Source of the DNA: Parietaria judaica
Taxonomy: Eukaryota; Streptophyta; Magnoliopsida; Rosales; Urticaceae
Direction of reading: 5' to 3'
DNA: 64,000 bases
Assembly (NCBI GenBank): GCA_954871525.1
Contig: OX940872.1
Span: 9,323,180 to 9,387,179 of the forward strand
Shown here one piece after another: positions 46,652 to 59,978 of the stretch (position 1 is the first letter of the stretch; every line of letters starts with the position of its first letter). Both the position numbers and the translations under genes were made by a program. Below the pieces are notes generated by a model that had not been told where the DNA came from, made no database searches, and worked only from the letters and a program-made list of their open reading frames with translations.

Positions 46652-48075
46652 TTTGCTTTTCTTTTTGTGGGGTTGTGTCTAATGTATATATATGAGTCAT
46701 ATAATATAGTGATATATATATATATACTCTCAAACCATTATTTATAGGGAGTTGTTTGAATGAAGGTAGAAAGAGGAGGAAAAGTTTGGTGAACAATGAA
46801 GCCACATGTTCCTAGCTACTCAACACCTTTTAAGCCAAATGACTTTTATGCTTTCTTGAACTCAACAAATACGGTTATATCTACTATTGAGCCTTCAAAA
46901 TCCGTGTTATTTATAAATATTAATTAGATATCTCAAATCAACCTTTGAATTATATAATTTTGTACAATTATATATTATTTGGGAATTTTGTTTTATGATT
47001 ATATAAAAAAAAAAGTGCAAAGTGTTTTACTTTAGTTTTCCTTTTATACCTAATCATCAATGAGGGTAATATTTTGTGATAAATTGTCGAGAGTAAGAGT
47101 ATGGATAACATTTTTTTTAAAAGAGTTTAATAGGTTAATGCCCATTTCAATAAAAATATTTTATAATTTATCTAAAATTATCCATTTTATAAAGGTAAAA
47201 TGGGTAGTTTTTGGTAGTTTTTATAAAGGTTTATAGAAAATGAATATTTCGCATTTTTTTTTAATTACGTATTAACTTAAAAAGATGGCTGGCAAATCCA
47301 AGAATTTTGTTTTTATGAGTTTGGTCGATCAAGATACAATATCAAATTTGAGAATGGTAGAAATTAGTAAAAGCCAAATTCTTATAATTTATATTTTTGA
47401 ATTTGAGGTTTTCAATAATTTTATAAATATTAATTTATTCTTTTGAGTTTTTACACACGGTATAAAAAACTGAACTTTTTTATGTGTAAGATAATTGATA
47501 TATCAGATATAATTGATTTATAAAAAAAGATCCAAATCACGATAGTGGTTCATATTTACTACACAACACAAGTCACAAACGTAGACATTATATTTTATAT
47601 CAAATCTACACAAAGCGCAGTATAAATCTAATGACATAAAATTTAAAAACATCAAGGAATGAACTCAACTGCTCAAGCATAAAATAGATAGTAAAACATT
47701 AAAAGTAAAAAATAAAAATCCGCTCGAAGAGAGGGATAAAAAAAAAGAGAGAGAGAGAGGAAAGTCAACATAAGTTCTCGGTTAATTAAATTTATTTTTG
47801 AAAGGAAACTAATTGAAAAATCAAAGACTAATTAAATAGATGTTTAGGACAAACAATATAAGCGGAGAAAGATTTTTTTTGGCGATCAGTCAAAGTTTTA
47901 GGGGAAATTAAAATTAAATATATAAATTTTCTCAACAAAAAGTCTTACATTATATTTTACTAAAATTTACAATAATTTAAACAAGCCTAATAATAATAAA
48001 TATATTCTTTTGGTTCACGTCCTCACAAATTATTGAGCCAACAAATAGTACAGTAAATGGAGTGATAATAGGAAT
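46652..48075. other. Promoter side of the reductase-like gene and AT-rich intergenic DNA
   Basis: An interrupted (TA)n run at about 46708-46727 may serve as the TATA region of the reductase-like gene. Beyond about 46900 I see only AT-rich sequence without a gene. Confidence 0.45.
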
Positions 48076-49601
48076 TGTTAATGCGTAAAAATGGTTTTAA
48101 CTTAGAAATGGATCCAAGTTCCGGACCCCGAGTAAGACCCGAAGAGTCAATGAAGAATCAATGAAGAATGACTTAGCTGAAGGCTGATAGTCGCTTCCAG
48201 CGTGGCATGAGCTGTCTTGGCGAGCGTTGACTTGAAGTGATTGTCTCCGACGAACCCCTGAGTAAGGATGTCTCCATAGAATCGGATCCACGGCGAACCC
48301 TAGGCTCGAGGTCGCCGCCCTTGGCGGCGGCGTCCTTGATGGCCAATCGTTCCTGTAACTTGCACATGTAGAACACATCTAGGAGAATCGGAGGGTTGAA
48401 CCTCCGACGCCTCTATGACGCTTATCATTGTATATGCTTGATGACGGGGAAAAGATAAATGGTAAAAATATTAGATGCCGCACCTCGTGAAAGGCTGCCT
48501 ACGTACCTTTTAAAGGGATCAGGTCATCACGTAGTTCAAAGTGAAAGGTTAAGGCGTACGTACCTGAACTTGCCTGGGCAAGCCGGGAGCTGATTGCGGA
48601 GAAAAGGGTCTATGTCGACGTAGCCAGATGGCGAAGCTAGTTGCACCAACTAGATGCCAGAGCTAGGAGGCGTCGAGTCAACATGCCTGGGGTGGCATGT
48701 CTGGGCATCGATGTTAACGACCCTTGGCAACCAAGATCCCTCACCTTGACAAAGATCGTGCGTCAACATGGATTGAAGGTCGTCTAGGCATGACGTCCAC
48801 CATGGATCAAGTTTCATCCTTGTATCTGACGAGCCAAGATACGCGAGACTCCAAGGAGCGGAATGTCGGCAGCCAACTCGCAGAGAGAATGAGAATTATG
48901 GAGTCGACATGGATCGAAGGTCGGCTAGGCGCGACGTCCGCCATGGATCAAGTTTCATCCTTGTATCTGACGAGCCAAGATACGCGAGACTCCAAGGAGC
49001 GGAATGTCTCCACCCAACTAGTAGAGAAGGTCGGCTAGGCACGACGTCCGCCATGGATCAAGTTTCATCCTTGTACCTGACGAGCCAAGATACGCGTGAC
49101 TCCGAGGAGAGGAATTTCGGCATCCAACTTGCAGAGAGTAGGAGAATTCTAGAGAGAGAAGCTCTCATTTTAGAGAGAGAATTCCAAGTGGGGAAAAGTG
49201 TCCCAAATGAGGAGGAGAAGCCTCATATTCATAGGAAAAAGTGGTGAGCATCTCCCCCTAAATCAGGGAGATGATTGGTGTGTCGTTCCTTGGTGGCCAA
49301 GTAAAGGTGCGCCATTTTCCTTGTCGCATCATCGCCTTGTCGCCTCCTTGGCTTGTAGCCTTGTTGCCTCGTCGGCTCTGTCGGCCATGTTGCCTTATCG
49401 CCTTGTCGGCTTTGTCGGCCATGTCGCCTTGTCGTTGGTGGTCTTGAGGGATGTCCCTTTGTCATTCGGACTTCGTCTTCGGGCCCGATCCTTCGGGCTC
49501 CGCCAGATGGGCTTGGGCTAAATGAGCCTTGACTTTGCTTGCGGGATTTGACTTTCATGAATAGGGTCCAAATTTATACATCTCTAAAATTGCATGTAAC
49601 A
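48076..49601 (-). mobile_element. LTR (1526 bp), probably solo, with tandem subrepeats
   Basis: It starts TGTTAATGCGTAAAA and ends GCATGTAACA, with TGTTA/TAACA inverted ends. The flanks GGAAT and TGAAT match at 4 of 5 bases, consistent with an aged 5-bp duplication. It contains the GGCTGCCTACGTA..GGATCAGGTC..ACGTAGTTC block that recurs in many plant gypsy-type LTRs and is shared with 60863-62709. Three tandem units start at about 48778, 48919 and 49028. There are no internal genes; open frames here come from the subrepeats. Confidence 0.75.
48770..49140. repeat. Three tandem units inside the LTR
   Basis: Units of about 109-141 bp share GGCTAGGCGCGACGTCCGCC, ATGGATCAAGTTTCATCCTT and GACGAGCCAAGATACGCG in order. 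The third is shortest. Confidence 0.85.
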
Positions 49602-49624
49602 TGAATACTTTAGAAACTATTTAA

Positions 49625-49674
<50 letters not shown>

Positions 49675-50210
49675 CAACATCGATAAGGAAAATAGCCATA
49701 ATTTTCCTTTTACCTAAAAAAGAAGGATATTTTTAGTTTTTGAGGCCATGAAATTTCAATTTACCATAGGAAACTTGAAAATATAACTTACCATCTGCTA
49801 TAAATTCTCAAACTAATCATCCAGATTTTATAATTTTAAAAATTATATTTTCAGGACAAATATTGTCTATTGTGTAGGTTTTTCGATGACTTTTTTTCAA
49901 TCCCGAGGTGGAAATTATGGGATGTCATCGAAACTGAGATCTAGATTAGTTTCGATCAATAATAAGTTCGTTCAGATATATTACTATACTTTTGTTACTT
50001 TTGCCGACTATACCAAAAAACTGTTGCGGAATGCCTCGTTCTTCGCTTGGTCGAATCCTCCTTGTTTTGGGGATCGAGCACGTCAATTCTCGTGCCTCTA
50101 TTTTGTCCACCACATCGTTGCGAGAACGTCTTTGATGATTGGAAAACACCTTGTCGGACATGATAGGTCCTCCTCAGTTTTAGATGACAAACCGATGAAG
50201 AATGGGGAGG

Positions 50211-50252
<42 letters not shown>

Positions 50253-52398
50253 GAGAGAGAGTTTTCTAACTAGGGGTGGGCGATTTTCTCTGGCTTTCGG
50301 GTTAGTAATGAATGCTAATTATGAGCTTAAAGTAGGTATTTTATACCCCACAGTATAAATGACCTAATGGCCTTTGGGCACAATAAGTGGGTTCAAGCCC
50401 ATCAAGTCATTATTAATTAATTCACATAATTAATTAATGATGTCATAATTAATTCTCGGGCCCGAGAGGGTCCGTTACCTAAATTATGTAGTCAGGTCAA
50501 AATTCAATAACCCAATGAATATAATATCCGATTCGGGTATAACCTACACATTGTTCTGAAATTTGATTGATTATTTTGAAGATAAGTGGTAAACTTAGAA
50601 TATTTTTTAAAAGCCATCCTTTATTAATTTTGTATCTTCTATACATTCCAAATCTCAAAGTAAGGGTTGTATAGTTTTAGTTTCAATCTTATATTATATT
50701 CCCTTACCATCTTATATTGTGATTAATTTATAGATGTTTGAACATTTGGGTTACACAACTCGATAAAACGTAGATAGAACTATTCCTTCTAAATAAGAGT
50801 TTAGTAGAACTTTATGGTTGATTTATAAGTTGGTAGTAACGTGTTCTTTTGTTAGCTTGACGAGGATAACGTGCTTTCTTAGGGGAAGAATTTCATTAGG
50901 TAACGAGTCGAGTTTAATCATATCATCATTATTTGATTCTCCGAGTAAATAACTATAAGATAGGAAAGTATAATACCTATGCTTATTGCTAAAAAAATCT
51001 ATACGAAAGCAATGTTGAATACTCTCCATAAAATAATAACAAAAACCTAGTAGTTTTTAATAATACATAAATGATACAAACATCTAAAAGATTATATAAA
51101 GAACTGTATCTTGATATACATTTAAGAATCTTTTACCTAAAATATGTTTTTGAAATAATTTTGTGTGTGTGTAAGAGATGATGATTGCATGACGATGTGT
51201 TCAATTATTTGAATAAAATTAATTGCGTCAAACAGGTAATCTTATTCTTAAGAGTCATAATAATACACATTGATCGCCCATTAAAAAAAAAATATTTTCT
51301 TTAGTTAAAAAAGAAGAAGTCAAATGAAACTTTGCAATGAAAGAAAGCAGTAAATAAATTGAAGTAATTGGGGGCTTTAAGAGAAGGCGTAGAGAAGTTG
51401 TATAGTATATTAGGTTGCCAAATGATAGAACGCAACTCTTAAGAGCTAGTTTAATGCAAGCAGTTATGAGTTTGGCAATCCAATCTTTACACTTTTCTTC
51501 ATTATATATAATGTGTATATATATATATATATATATATATTATTTTCTGAACTCTGGACTGTGGAGAAGTAATTGCAATAAAATAAAATAAGGGTTGAAT
51601 GTTGAATTTGGTACAAGGTTTGGAGTATTTTTTATTTCAAATTTTAGAAATGCTTATACTAATCATATTAAAGAGTGTTTTCATGAGTTTAGACGTTGAA
51701 TATGTGCTATTTGAATTTTGGAGTTTGGATTTGATTATTGATCATTGGAGATGTTAATTATAATTTGATACATTTTTTTTTTTCAGTTTTTAAACTACTG
51801 AGCAGCTGATTTCTTCTTTACCGGGAACCGGACGGCCCTGGTCCTTCCTAGTAGAAGAAAAAAGAAATGGGCTCCACTTCCCAATTAAAAAAGGGGGTTA
51901 TTTCCAAACCTAAACCGGGACCGTGTCAGCCGGGTCAATTTTTGTAAAAATTGAGTCAAGTCCAGTTCCTTGTATTGTTTTTTTTTTTTTTTTTTTTGAC
52001 TTGCTGAGTCTGGTAGTTTCGTTTTAGCCAGATACGCATAGACTTTCGAATACATGACAAGACTGATATTTCAAGTGCCAAAAAAATACGTATGAAAAAT
52101 CTAGTTCTCTACCGGACAAATACGTACCACAAAAATCCGTATGAAAATGTTGGATTCAATAGGAATTGGGACTTCACTAAGGAAATTGGTTACTATACAT
52201 GAATCAACAACAAAATTTATAGTTTGTTTTTCTCTCGAGTAAGTGAGTTTTCTAGTATATATGCACTGCAAAGAATGAACTTCCCTTCAATTTGAGGTAC
52301 TAATCACGTGTTTTAAGCCTTATTGCTGAAACCTTGACGAGGGCAAAATGGTAACTCACCATGTCTGGCTTCAAATGAATGAAGAATCTTACTACTCA
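49602..52398. other. Intergenic DNA with microsatellites
   Basis: No gene recognised. It holds (AT)n at 49625-49672, (GA)n at 50213-50261 and (AT)n at 51515-51542. The segment 49990-50160 and the segment 50270-50480 (CTAATGGCCTTTGGGCAC, CTCGGGCCCGAG) look like eroded retrotransposon pieces but have no definable ends. Confidence 0.45.
50213..50261. repeat. (GA)n microsatellite
   Basis: GA repeats with one interruption (GATA). An apparent Arg-Glu-rich reading frame across it is an artefact of the repeat. Confidence 0.95.
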
Positions 52399-55300
52399 CT
52401 AACATTTGAACAAGCTCCATGGAACCTGAAACAAAGTAACATGCCCTTATTTGCACCAACTTGAGAAGCCGATATCTCGGAATTATAACGACAATGCTGA
52501 ATCCAAGTAGTAAAATATTCGGGTTTCAACTTGTGATTGCGTCACCGAGACATCAATGTCAAATAACAACACACCATGAACCATAAAAAATAGTATTGTT
52601 CACAAGGTGAAGTTGAAAATAGATTACCTTAAGGTGATGTGGCATGATCTTGATGTCGAAGGGCACGTGGAGCCAAGCATCAGGAGGGTAGAGTAGGAAG
52701 TTCTCAGGCTTGCTGGTGTACACGTCAGCATATTGATGTATATGGTACGCGAAGGCAGATTCTTGACCGGTATCGGTAAGAAAAGTGGCTCCGAAAGACC
52801 TGTTGAACATTTTCCTCATAGCAGAACGGGCCTTCTTGCGCTCCTCGTTAAGCTCTTCTAACAGCGATTTGTAACTCTCCTTTGAGTCACTGTTTCCGAC
52901 GGAGGCGTGTAATTTTCCCAGAAGTTCTTGCACTATGTGGAATTTCGCCTGCATTCATAGAGAATTTTAGGGACATTATACATATAAAAAATATATATGA
53001 TTAAAAATTATACAGTAACTACCTGCTCAAACCGATAACCGTCTCCATTTTGGATACGAATTTCATTCTGCAATTGTCAATCATTAACGTTCGAGTTAGA
53101 GAATATTGTGCTACCAAAGTTTATGCCGTGTTAATATCAGTAGAGGATTAGAAAAATACAAAGTTATATTTTAACTTGAGACAATGGATATAACAAACAA
53201 TGACTGTAAAACAATATGCTTACTGTAATTTCTAATAAAAAAAGATGGAAATAAATGTCGAAAAAATTTGCATTTAGAAATAAACTTGAAAGGAGAAAGT
53301 ATGATACTTCGAGTTCGTAGATGATTGCAGCAGTACGCCAACCAGCTTTTGAAGGCCCTCTTAGGTCACTGAACAGATGGTCTCCAAAGTATATCACCTA
53401 CAATCTCCAATTATTTATATTAAACATATATATATAAAAATAACTTTATGTTTATAGATATGAGAAGCGACGAATCACCAAGAAATATACCTCTGGGCCA
53501 TTCCACTTGGTGATTTGGAGAAAGGATTTAAGGCAGCCGTGATAGTAGACTTTATCCGGTAGGAATCTATCGACCTTTGTAAAAGCTAATGTGTCCTTCT
53601 CCGCATCGTAGCAACTTTATGCAAGTTCCCCAGAACAAAAAAAAAAATTGATGTCAACTTTCTTACTCGAGCTAAGAACATAAAGTCCAGCTTTCAGAGG
53701 GTGACAATGTAGATGTTGGGGAACTATTTTGTAATGTATTGCTTAATCATCAAAAACGCTCAAAGTACACTTACTACCGGCATAAACATAAGAATAATTA
53801 TTTAGGAAATAAAAAACTACATAAAAACGAAAAAATTAAAGCTACATTTCAACAGAGAACAGTAAAGGAACAAAGAGACTAAAGACGCATACCGGAAAGG
53901 ATGTTCGGATGTGTAGAAATCTGGTTTGTTTGCTTTAACTATGACAACATCAAAAAGCTCTCTCCATGAATCGCTGCCCAAAGAATCCTAATAAATATGC
54001 AAAGGTAGATTCAGAAATTTTCATTGTAGTTAACCACACAAAGTGAAAACGATACAACCTTCTAAACAGATATGAAAAAACATACAAGGAATTATAGATA
54101 AGATTGAATGCTATATCAGTCTGTACTAATTTGATAGGACCGGAATAGAAATCCAAGAGAATTAAGAACACTTAATTGATAAACCGAACCCCAATCTCCA
54201 ATTCATGAGTTAGAGAGGAACTCTCCCAATGATGTTCAATAGCAAACTCCATAATCAAACGTGACAGCTAAACCCATATTAGGCATCTCTTTATAGGACA
54301 AGAAACCTTATCCCTAATTTATTTAAAATATCCCAAACGCCCATCATAACATAAAACAATCTAATATTGAAATGTAATATAATATCAAAAAGGGGAACTT
54401 ACCCCCAATAGAAACTGCATCCCACCATCCACAAAGTAGTATGGAGAGTTAGTCATCAGAAAAAGCTTCTTTCCCTTTTCCCTTAGCATCTTCAAAAAAT
54501 GTAATAGCTGACTCTGAAAAATTCAAAACCCACAAATATATCATATATTTCCTTGGAACTATAATATTTTCATATGCTTAATTTAAAAGGTTGAGAGTCT
54601 ACATTTTTCACAAGATATCTATTGGGGTCAGAAAGGATTCCTCGATGAACCAAGCCGCTTCGATGAACATGCTCAATTGCACGGTTTACATCTTGATAGA
54701 CATAACTAGCATCAAAATCCAGCTTAGCATCCACGAAGTGTTGCACAATATCCGCAATGAGGCATGCCTGTATCAAATAATCAAAACACTTAATGAAAAT
54801 GTAAAAAAAATGTGGAGATTTAGAAATATGAGATCTATAAACACATTTGATAGTTCATTGTTGCCCTAAGAAACGAGTTGAAATTACAAAACTACATACT
54901 GTTTCTGGTAATCATGAAAACTGGAGCTTTATGGTGGTTAGACAAAGATCCTATAATCAAGTGTAGCAAACCTTTCAAGACCAGTATCAGTAATATGTTG
55001 GAACAAACTTGCTCAGTATTAATTTTGTTAGGAAATGATCCAAATGCCAAAATCTGAATGAATGTTATAAAGTTCTTTCTTAGTCCCGTAATTATAAAAT
55101 TAAGACCGTGTGAATGAAATGGCAATTAAACTGGCACCCTTTGCATGCTCTGCCTAGGAGAGGGGATGAACAAAAACTCTTAAAACTTTGTCTAAACATT
55201 ACATACCCATATAGTGTAATTCTTCAGCAAAATAAAAACTAACCTCACTAAAGCAAAAGAAATCCATGAGACCTACAAGGCCCAGTGCTTGATCACGACC

Positions 55301-56627
55301 AATATGCCGAGTTCCATACATTTCAGTAATCTCCTCCCTACTAAGCTGGAATTCAGTACACAAAGTATCCAAGTATAAACATCAACTTTACATTTAGCTG
55401 CTAACAGATGAAACAAAAAAATTGATGATTCATACACTCTTAAAAGCAAACGAAGATTATCACCGACATCAGTCGAGATAAGAGATTTTATTCAAGCATC
55501 ATCCAAAATATTCTTTAAACATAATAATAATAATAATACATGAAACAAAGCAACAGCTAAAAGAAAATCCGAGAGCCACCGCTCAAACATTCACCGAAAA
55601 ACATATTCTCCTTATCCAGCAAAAGCTGAAAAACATTTATTCTCCTTAAACATCGAAATTGCAAACAAGAGTAGATACCTTACGATGACCAAAGAAACAC
55701 CCGTCTGGTTCAATTGACCCAAAGAAGTCCAGCTTGAGAAGACATCCTTTTAGCTTATCGTAGTACAGTCCTCTGATGGGAAATGTCGGATCGTACTTGA
55801 ACGTCAAGCAAGTGTCGGGGTATCTTAACTAAAAGAACCGCAGAAAAGTAGAATACGATCATACAAGGCGTCACACGGAAACTATATCAGGCCTCATTTG
55901 TACACTAAGAAACCAAACAAACCTCGTTAACCATGTGTTCCTTCGCAAGATCGTATATCAAGGTCTGCAAATCAGGCGAGTAATGTGCCAAAGTGTAGTC
56001 ATAGTCAAACCCGTAGACTTGAACATTGTCCAGCCTCAGATTTTTATTCACATAAATCCCTAGTTTCACGAGACAAAAGCAATTCAACAACCAAAACAAA
56101 GTCCATTTACAGTACACGGCAAGCTTCACAAAAATGGCGACAAGAACTTAAATACCTTCGGGATTCATCTTTCCGCTCAACTGCGAGACAGTGTCCGGAA
56201 TCTTGAAGAAATTCCTCTTCGCATCCTCGAATTCGCGACGAATAGTTCGCACATCGCCGTCACAAACCGCGCCGTCGTCCAATTTGGCCGACGAAGCCAC
56301 CACACTGTAGCTCCTTACTCTCAAATCTAAATCAACACGAAAACGAGAACAAAAATCACCACAAAAGGCTCGCACAAGAGCAAAGACCGCCATTAAAGCA
56401 CGAAACCAACCTTCAGTGACTCCTGAAAGCGCGAATCCGCCATTGCTCGTCGTCCCCTGCAACAGAGCAAGAACAGATCATCCTCAAGAACAGAGCAAGA
56501 ATGTCCGAAGCGGAAAATCAAAATATACAGGAACGAAGACTCCACACTGCGAAGCGAACCAACTAGGACACAGAAAACGTACGACGAAGCGAGAGTAAAG
56601 AGGACGAAGCCTGCGAAGCGACGCCAT
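52399..56627 (-). CDS. HAD-superfamily 5'-nucleotidase (NT5DC / subfamily IG type)
   Basis: Fourteen exons join in phase to give 542 aa: 56627-56583, 56456-56411, 56326-56156, 56059-55923, 55828-55679, 55345-55244, 54767-54603, 54513-54403, 53987-53893, 53614-53491, 53397-53308, 53067-53023, 52948-52628 and 52425-52399. The HAD motifs are in order. Motif I is GFDYDYT, with nucleophile D106 and D108. Motif II is MTNSP, with T293 and N294. Motif IV is YFGDHLFSDL, with D388 and D393. This family dephosphorylates nucleoside 5'-monophosphates (cytosolic IMP/GMP nucleotidase relatives), so purine turnover is the likely role. The arginine-rich start (MASLRRLRPLYSRF) suggests mitochondrial or plastid import. 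The charged segment near the C terminus (SYKSLLEELNEERKKARSAM) looks helical. All introns are GT..AG. The first two exons are short and their borders are the least certain. It resembles Arabidopsis At2g23890 (from memory). Confidence 0.9.
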
Positions 56628-58149
56628 TGGAGGACTGGAGAGGAATTCAGAGGAGCATTCGAAGCTAGGTATTTCCGATCTCAAAGCGAAAGAAAGTCTG
56701 TCAAGTTGAGAGTGAGAGAGGTATTTAGAGGTTCGAGAGACGTCAGAGAAAGCCCAATTCCGAAAGTCGAGGACTTTTAGCCGCCTTTTTTCATTACATC
56801 GCTTCAATGTCTGAATATTAGTTGCTCCAACAAATAATCCAAAAATAATATATGCATGAATTTAAATAACGTGAAAAATAATTTGTTTTTTGTTGCACTT
56901 GCTTCTATATTATTCAACTTATATATTATACAGTTGAAATGAAACATGAATAACGAATTTATATACAAAGTCGTTTATTTGTTAAAAAGCCTTGGAAAAG
57001 TAAAAATGACAGGAAAAGACTGAAATTCTTTTCCACTTCAACAAATGTTTCTTTACTACAAAAGAAGGAATAATTAAAGAATATTTTTTTTTTAAATATA
57101 TTAAGGTATTATTGTTGGTGTTTTTACTTGTAAATCGGGGTATAATCTCTCCGTTTGAATCTAGTGTTTTTAATTTTCAATTTTTAATAAAAGTTTATGT
57201 ATTTTTTTTACAATTTCTAACTCTTGTTTTGTGAGTCGGAGGAGAGAGCCGGAAGTGGGTCAAGAATTGGATATTCGAGGGCACGAGAATCGAGCTATAA
57301 GCAAGCTTACGTTAGTTTATCAGTTAAGTTATCTCTAATCCAAATTAATACTTTATACATTTCTTCATAATATAAGAAACTTAACTTGTTGATTAGAATA
57401 ACATTTTAAATTTTAGCCTTGTTACTTGTTAGTCAAGAAAGATGTTTGCCCTAGGATACTGCCCAATCTAAGCACAGAAGCGCGTTATTGCTTTTGGTCG
57501 CCCAACTCCCCTATAAAGAAGACTTCAACCAAAAAAAAAAAACCGGCATGACCGCTGTGTACTCCGATCAGGACATGCCGTTTGACTTTCAGTGTCTAGA
57601 TCGATCATATAAAACCCTACATGAACAGATCAACCCGTGGGCTATTGTGATTTCATTGTCCCGATCGAGCGTGAATAGTTAAAAGAAAAGATCCGGACAA
57701 CGAGAACTGTAAAATGTTTGTGTTAAGAGGGTCGGTCCGGCACACATTTTTTCAATTAAATGATATGGGCCTAATCTTAACCCAAATTTTTTTTACACTA
57801 ATGTGGAATCGACATGGAACGCCCGATTAAGGGCAGGTGCAAATGAACGACAGACCGTATTGGCCCGTTTCGGAGGGCTACGTATACATGTCAATTGTAC
57901 CTAATTAAAGAAATTGAAACCTTATAAATAAATAAAAATAAAAAAAAATAAAAAAACCGAGCAAAATGATACTGCTATTTTTTTTTAACTTACCGATTAA
58001 ACGAAATCGTCTAATAAACGAAAATACAACAAGACGGGTCTCGCGGTTATGATAAACTAATCGTTTTTGGTCAAAAAGCGTGCCATGGTTAGCAACAGCA
58101 TTGTACAGCTTCCGTTCCTAACATTTTACAGGCATTGAGTGAGGGATTT
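56628..58149. other. Intergenic DNA between the nucleotidase and TMEM208-type genes
   Basis: No gene recognised. The part next to 56628 is the GC-richer promoter and leader of the nucleotidase gene. Around 57250-57700 a moderately GC-rich patch has only short frames. Confidence 0.5.
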
Positions 58150-59286
58150 TCATCTTCTTGGCTTCACAAGCTTGCCTCGTGTAGCTTTCTTCTCCATCTT
58201 TTCCCGTTTCTTCCGTGTTTTCTCGTCCTCAACACCGTCCTTTTCGAGAACAGAACATACATATGTATAGGTTAATATCGATCTATGAACTGATTGAAGA
58301 AAATGGGATGTAGCGGTAATTACCTGTGAGCCAGAAGACATTAAGCCCTTTAAACCCCACAGCTTATACAATCCGAAAGCCGGTATCTGAATTTGTCATC
58401 GGAGCAAGTCAGTCACCAAACAACATATTCCAAAAGCAAGTTCTCTAATCAAAGGCAATGCATCAAGGAAATTCTAATCTAAAGGAACGTGGACGGATCT
58501 TACCACCAGATACGTGTACCAAAATTTCCCGGAGATGATGGACGCCACTTGCACAAAGCTTGTTATGTAGATCAAATCGTGTAAATAACTGAAGAACAGA
58601 ACAATAATCTGAGCTCAGAAAAAAGTCATGAAATACTTCAACTTGATGAGAAATAAATCTATGCCAAATGATGAACTAGTAACTCCTTAATTCGTCACGC
58701 CCAAAGCCAAAATTCACGGTACACACGCTAATGCTACATTGTTGCTCGATCCATAAAACGTTAAGAGATTGCGTCTATGTCATTAACGCGGGTTGCAAAG
58801 TTGTAAATCTAAAGCGCTCCACAAGATGCAAACAAAAGATACCCGCAAACTCCACCGGTTTTCATGTCAAAGCCGCCGTCTATGAGCTCCCCGTCACCGG
58901 CATAAGAAGGTTTCGCCATCTGAGAAAGCTGTTTGTACGGAAGCGCATACGCGGCCGAGGTCACCAACAGCCCAATGCAATGCTTCCACGTGAAACTCGA
59001 ATAGAAAACCAGCACCCTCACTAAGACATAGATAGCCTGTAGAATCCCAATCACACTCTCATTAACTTCAATTCAAAGATTCACAGCTTAGCTTAAACGG
59101 ATGAGCAATTCAACGAAATTCGAAGCTTAATCGACCCTAGAATTCAAAATTTCTCTCAATTTTTTCCATGGAAATGATGAATCGAGAAGAGAAGGATCGT
59201 ACGTTACAGGCGATGATGAGGCGACGGAGGTTCTCCATGTGGCGGGCGTTCTCTTCCTTGCGCTTCTTGGCTCCTTGATTCGCCAT
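58150..59286 (-). CDS. TMEM208: TMEM208 / DUF788 (SND2-like) ER membrane protein
   Basis: Five exons join in phase to give 171 aa: 59286-59203, 59036-58843, 58588-58504, 58386-58324 and 58239-58150. The protein starts MANQGAKKRKEENARHM. It has a pair of membrane helices in AIYVLVRVLVFYSS..CIGLLVTSAAYALPY and further hydrophobic segments around DLIYITSFVQVASIISG and YTYLVIPAFGLYKLW. It ends in a lysine- and arginine-rich cytosolic tail (KTRKKREKMEKKATRGK). Length and layout match the plant DUF788 family, related to human TMEM208 and yeast Snd2, which help insert membrane proteins into the ER by the SND route. Borders are GT..AG and each junction keeps the frame. It resembles At2g23940 (from memory). 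Confidence 0.9.
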
Positions 59287-59617
59287 TGCTCAGATCCGAT
59301 TCCACGATCACCACAAATCTGAGGACAACAACGACGACGAAGAAGACGAAGAAGAAGAAATTCCAGTCCTTGCTTTCGTTTAGTTGACAATTTTTTTTTT
59401 ATTTTTTTTACAATAAAAGTGCCTCTATTTTTGTTATTCTTGGTTTGGGGCTTGAAGTTAGGCCCTTTACGAGGCCCAAAGAGGCCCATTTAGTAATATA
59501 AACATGGCCCAGTCATGCTCAAGCACAATTGGGTTAGATTAAGCTCAAAAAAAAAAAAAGACTAAAGATTTATCACTTAAAAAAATTATCTTATTTCAGA
59601 AGTAAATAGATAATAAT
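59287..59617. other. Upstream flank of the TMEM208-type gene
   Basis: Contains the presumed promoter and a GGCCCATTTAG / GGCCCAAAGAGGCCCA cluster at about 59461-59491. GGCCCA motifs are common in promoters of plant housekeeping genes (site II-type elements). Confidence 0.45.
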
Positions 59618-59978
59618 GGACTCGTTTGAAACAGCTTATTTTTTTATGAAATTATTTTTAGATTTACTTTAAGAAAAAAAAATCTGTTTAAAAAAAAACT
59701 GGCAGGTGTTTGGTAAACTGTTTATAAAATAGTTATTATTGGTAATAAAAGCTTATTAGCGTTTGGTAAAAAAAATTATTTAGGCTAAATAAACTAATAC
59801 TGTATTTTTGTTTTTAGCAAAAACCAAAAGCTACGAATCCTAGCTTTTACAACTCGTGTACAAAAATTTAAAATCGCTTTTGTGTTTTTTTGTAAAAAAA
59901 CAATTTGACTAAATACCTGAAAAGCAGTTTAGTTTATTTGAAAAAAATAAGACTTTTTAAATTGAACTAAACGCACCC
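59618..59978. mobile_element. Small MITE, same family as 43358-43705
   Basis: The ends are GGACTCGTTTGAAACAGC and, inverted, GGGTGCGTTTAGTTCAATTT. Shared internal blocks with the intronic copy include TGTTTGGTAAACTGTTTA, TTAGCGTTTGGTAAAAAAA and CTACGAATCCTAGCTTTTA. The flanks show no convincing duplication. Confidence 0.65.

Noticed and set aside
49886..50269. A 127-codon frame ending in an Arg-Glu run
   Set aside because: It ends in the (GA)n microsatellite, has no domain, and lies in a patch that looks like eroded retrotransposon sequence.
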